Below, in pieces: positions 5,137 to 6,286 of a stretch of DNA of 6,286 bases. Under the pieces are notes generated by a model. It was not told where the DNA came from and ran no database searches. It was given only the letters and a program-made list of their open reading frames with translations. The translations under genes and the position numbers were made by a program. The stretch is from positions 1-6,286 of the forward strand of contig PUKR01000054.1 of NCBI GenBank assembly GCA_003552365.1, in the 5' to 3' direction. Positions within the stretch are counted from its first letter, which is position 1; each line of letters begins with the position of its first letter. This stretch comes from Syntrophomonadaceae bacterium. Its GTDB lineage: Bacteria > Bacillota > Dethiobacteria > DTU022.

Positions 5137-6210
5137 TTACTTCTGTTTCTGATCAGAGTTCCGGTCTTTACCTTCCTCACTTTCAGCTTTTTCTTCTGCA
5201 GCTTTGTTTTTAGCTGCCGCCGACCGGGGCAGGCCTGAGAGTTCGCGGACTTTATCTTCGATCTCCTGTCGCACTTCCGGGTTGTTCTGTAAGTATTCCC
5301 TGACATTTTCACGTCCCTGGCCAATCCGTTCTTCTCCATATGAATACCAGGCCCCGCTCTTATTTAGGACCTTGTAATCAAGCCCCAAATCGATTAGCGA
5401 ACCTTCGGCGGAAATACCTTTTCCGTAAAGAATGTCAAACTCCGCTACTTTAAAGGGTGGCGCAACCTTGTTTTTAACTACTTTTACCTTGGTTCGGTTA
5501 CCGATTATTTGATCGGAACTAACCTTTAATGATTCAACCCTCCGCACTTCCATTCTCACGGAAGAATAAAACTTTAAAGCCCGTCCGCCGGGAGTGACTT
5601 CCGGGTTACCAAACATTACCCCGACTTTTTCCCGGACCTGGTTGATAAATACGGCACTGGTCTTGGATTTGCTAATTACCCCTGACAATTTTCTTAACGC
5701 CTGGGACATTAACCTGGCCTGTAATCCAACATGAGAATCGCCCATTTCTCCTTCTATTTCAGCCCGTGGTACCAGGGCGGCGACTGAATCCACCACTAAA
5801 ATATCAATCGCTCCGCTGCGCACCAGCGCCTCGGCAATCTCAAGGGCCTGCTCTCCTGTGTCGGGCTGGGAAACCAGTAATTCATCCAGGTTTACACCCA
5901 GGTTAGTAGCATACTGGGGATCCAGTGCGTGCTCGGCATCTATGAATGCCGCGTACCCGCCTCTTTTTTGCGCTTCGGCAATAATGTGCAGGGCAACCGT
6001 AGTTTTTCCGGAAGATTCAGGTCCATATATTTCTGTAACCCTACCCCTGGGCACTCCGCCTACTCCCAAAGCGGCATCAATAGCCAGGCAGCCGGTCGGG
6101 ATTACCGCCACTTCGGCGATAGCATCCTGTCCCAGCTTCATGATTGACCCTTTACCAAACTGTTTTTCAATCTGTAATAATGTTGTTTCCAAAGCTTTAT
6201 CTTTTTCCAC
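5137..6210 (-). CDS. recA: Recombinase A
   Basis: RecA forms ATP-dependent filaments on single-stranded DNA for homologous pairing and for LexA self-cleavage in the SOS response. The 357-residue protein has the full family architecture: an N-terminal helix (LLQIEKQFGKGSIMKL), Walker A GPESSGKT (63-70), the catalytic glutamate in DAEHALD (E93), Walker B ILVVDSVAAL (137-146), DNA-binding loop L1 around EIEGEMGDSHVG (151-162), INQVREKVGVMFGNPE (189-204) leading into loop L2, then GGRALKFYSSVR and an intact C-terminal domain. A charged tail rich in K and E (331-357) ends it. The start is GTG at 6210, with AAGGAGG (6220-6226) at 9 nt. No Bacillus-type SOS box (GAAC-N4-GTTC) is seen in the 76 bp upstream that are visible; instead there is a sigma-H-like promoter and a 12-bp palindrome. 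Confidence 0.98.
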   Translation of the reverse strand: MEKDKALETTLLQIEKQFGKGSIMKLGQDAIAEVAVIPTGCLAIDAALGVGGVPRGRVTEIYGPESSGKTTVALHIIAEAQKRGGYAAFIDAEHALDPQYATNLGVNLDELLVSQPDTGEQALEIAEALVRSGAIDILVVDSVAALVPRAEIEGEMGDSHVGLQARLMSQALRKLSGVISKSKTSAVFINQVREKVGVMFGNPEVTPGGRALKFYSSVRMEVRRVESLKVSSDQIIGNRTKVKVVKNKVAPPFKVAEFDILYGKGISAEGSLIDLGLDYKVLNKSGAWYSYGEERIGQGRENVREYLQNNPEVRQEIEDKVRELSGLPRSAAAKNKAAEEKAESEEGKDRNSDQKQK

Positions 6211-6231
6211 TGAGCCTTACCTCCTTAGGCA

Positions 6232-6243
6232 GGGTTATAACCC
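6232..6243. promoter_or_regulatory. Perfect palindrome GGGTTATAACCC in the recA leader
   Basis: A perfect 12-bp palindrome lies 5 bp upstream of the recA Shine-Dalgarno and just downstream of the predicted start of the sigma-H-like promoter. That is a position where a bound repressor would block transcription. It does not resemble the canonical LexA box of Bacillus. Self-complementary 12-mers can occur by chance, and no regulator is assigned. Confidence 0.3.
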
Positions 6244-6253
6244 GTTGATCATA

Positions 6254-6282
6254 AAATTCTTTTTTGCTGCATGATATCCTGC
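6254..6282 (-). promoter_or_regulatory. Sigma-H-type promoter upstream of recA
   Basis: On the minus strand, GCAGGATAT (6282-6274), 11 bp, then AAAGAATTT (6262-6254) fits all specified positions of the sigma-H consensus RnAGGAwWW-N11/12-RnnGAATww. The predicted start near 6248 gives a leader of about 38 nt to the recA GTG. It touches the window edge, so an upstream gene, additional promoters or an SOS box further away cannot be excluded. Confidence 0.55.
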
Positions 6283-6286
6283 ATTG

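Noticed and set aside
5040..5339. Minus-strand 99-codon ORF across the recA-recX junction
   Set aside because: It is out of frame with the end of recA and the start of recX, extremely K/R-rich, and has no independent support.
6211..6286. Possible 3' end of a gene upstream of recA (such as cinA or thpR)
   Set aside because: All three minus-strand frames stop within this stretch, and none of the short tails is recognisable, so no partial gene can be supported.

Overview
The window looks like chromosomal housekeeping DNA from a low-to-mid-GC, endospore-forming Firmicute. SpoVS next to RNase Y and YmdB is a Bacillota hallmark. A Na+-translocating decarboxylase at the left edge suggests an anaerobic Clostridia-type lineage, plausibly Peptococcaceae/Desulfotomaculum/Pelotomaculum-like, but that placement is an inference from gene content. 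Every supported gene is on the minus strand, so biological order runs right to left: recA, recX, (structured leader/terminator), rny, ymdB, spoVS, a PHP-domain phosphoesterase, then the first 39 codons of a sodium-pump decarboxylase beta subunit. No mobile element, tRNA, rRNA or CRISPR array was seen.

Layout. (1) 6286-4637: recA and recX, 17 bp apart, one transcription unit. (2) 4636-4384: an intergenic region with a near-consensus sigma-A promoter just after recX, a foldable leader and an intrinsic-terminator-like hairpin before rny. (3) rny at 4374-2839 with a terminator at 2713-2742. Its best start is an ATG at 4374, because the longer GTG reading begins inside the Shine-Dalgarno sequence. 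(4) ymdB and spoVS, each with its own promoter-like sequence. spoVS is followed by a strong terminator at 1379-1417. (5) A 322-bp gap, then the PHP gene at 1126-296. (6) A 176-bp gap with a promoter candidate, then the truncated decarboxylase gene.

The genes fall into DNA repair (RecA and its modulator RecX), RNA turnover (RNase Y, the YmdB cyclic-nucleotide phosphodiesterase, and a PHP protein resembling the YciV/RNase AM family) and sporulation (SpoVS). The main regulatory observation is that three genes, recA, ymdB and spoVS, are each preceded in the correct orientation by a sequence fitting the Bacillus sigma-H consensus (RnAGGAwWW, 11-12 bp, RnnGAATww) at every specified position. For spoVS this agrees with B. 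subtilis. For recA it is unexpected and is the most interesting point here. The second is the rny leader: the only good promoter lies upstream of a terminator hairpin, so it either makes a small RNA or controls rny by attenuation. The gene complement itself is ordinary; I found no new protein system.
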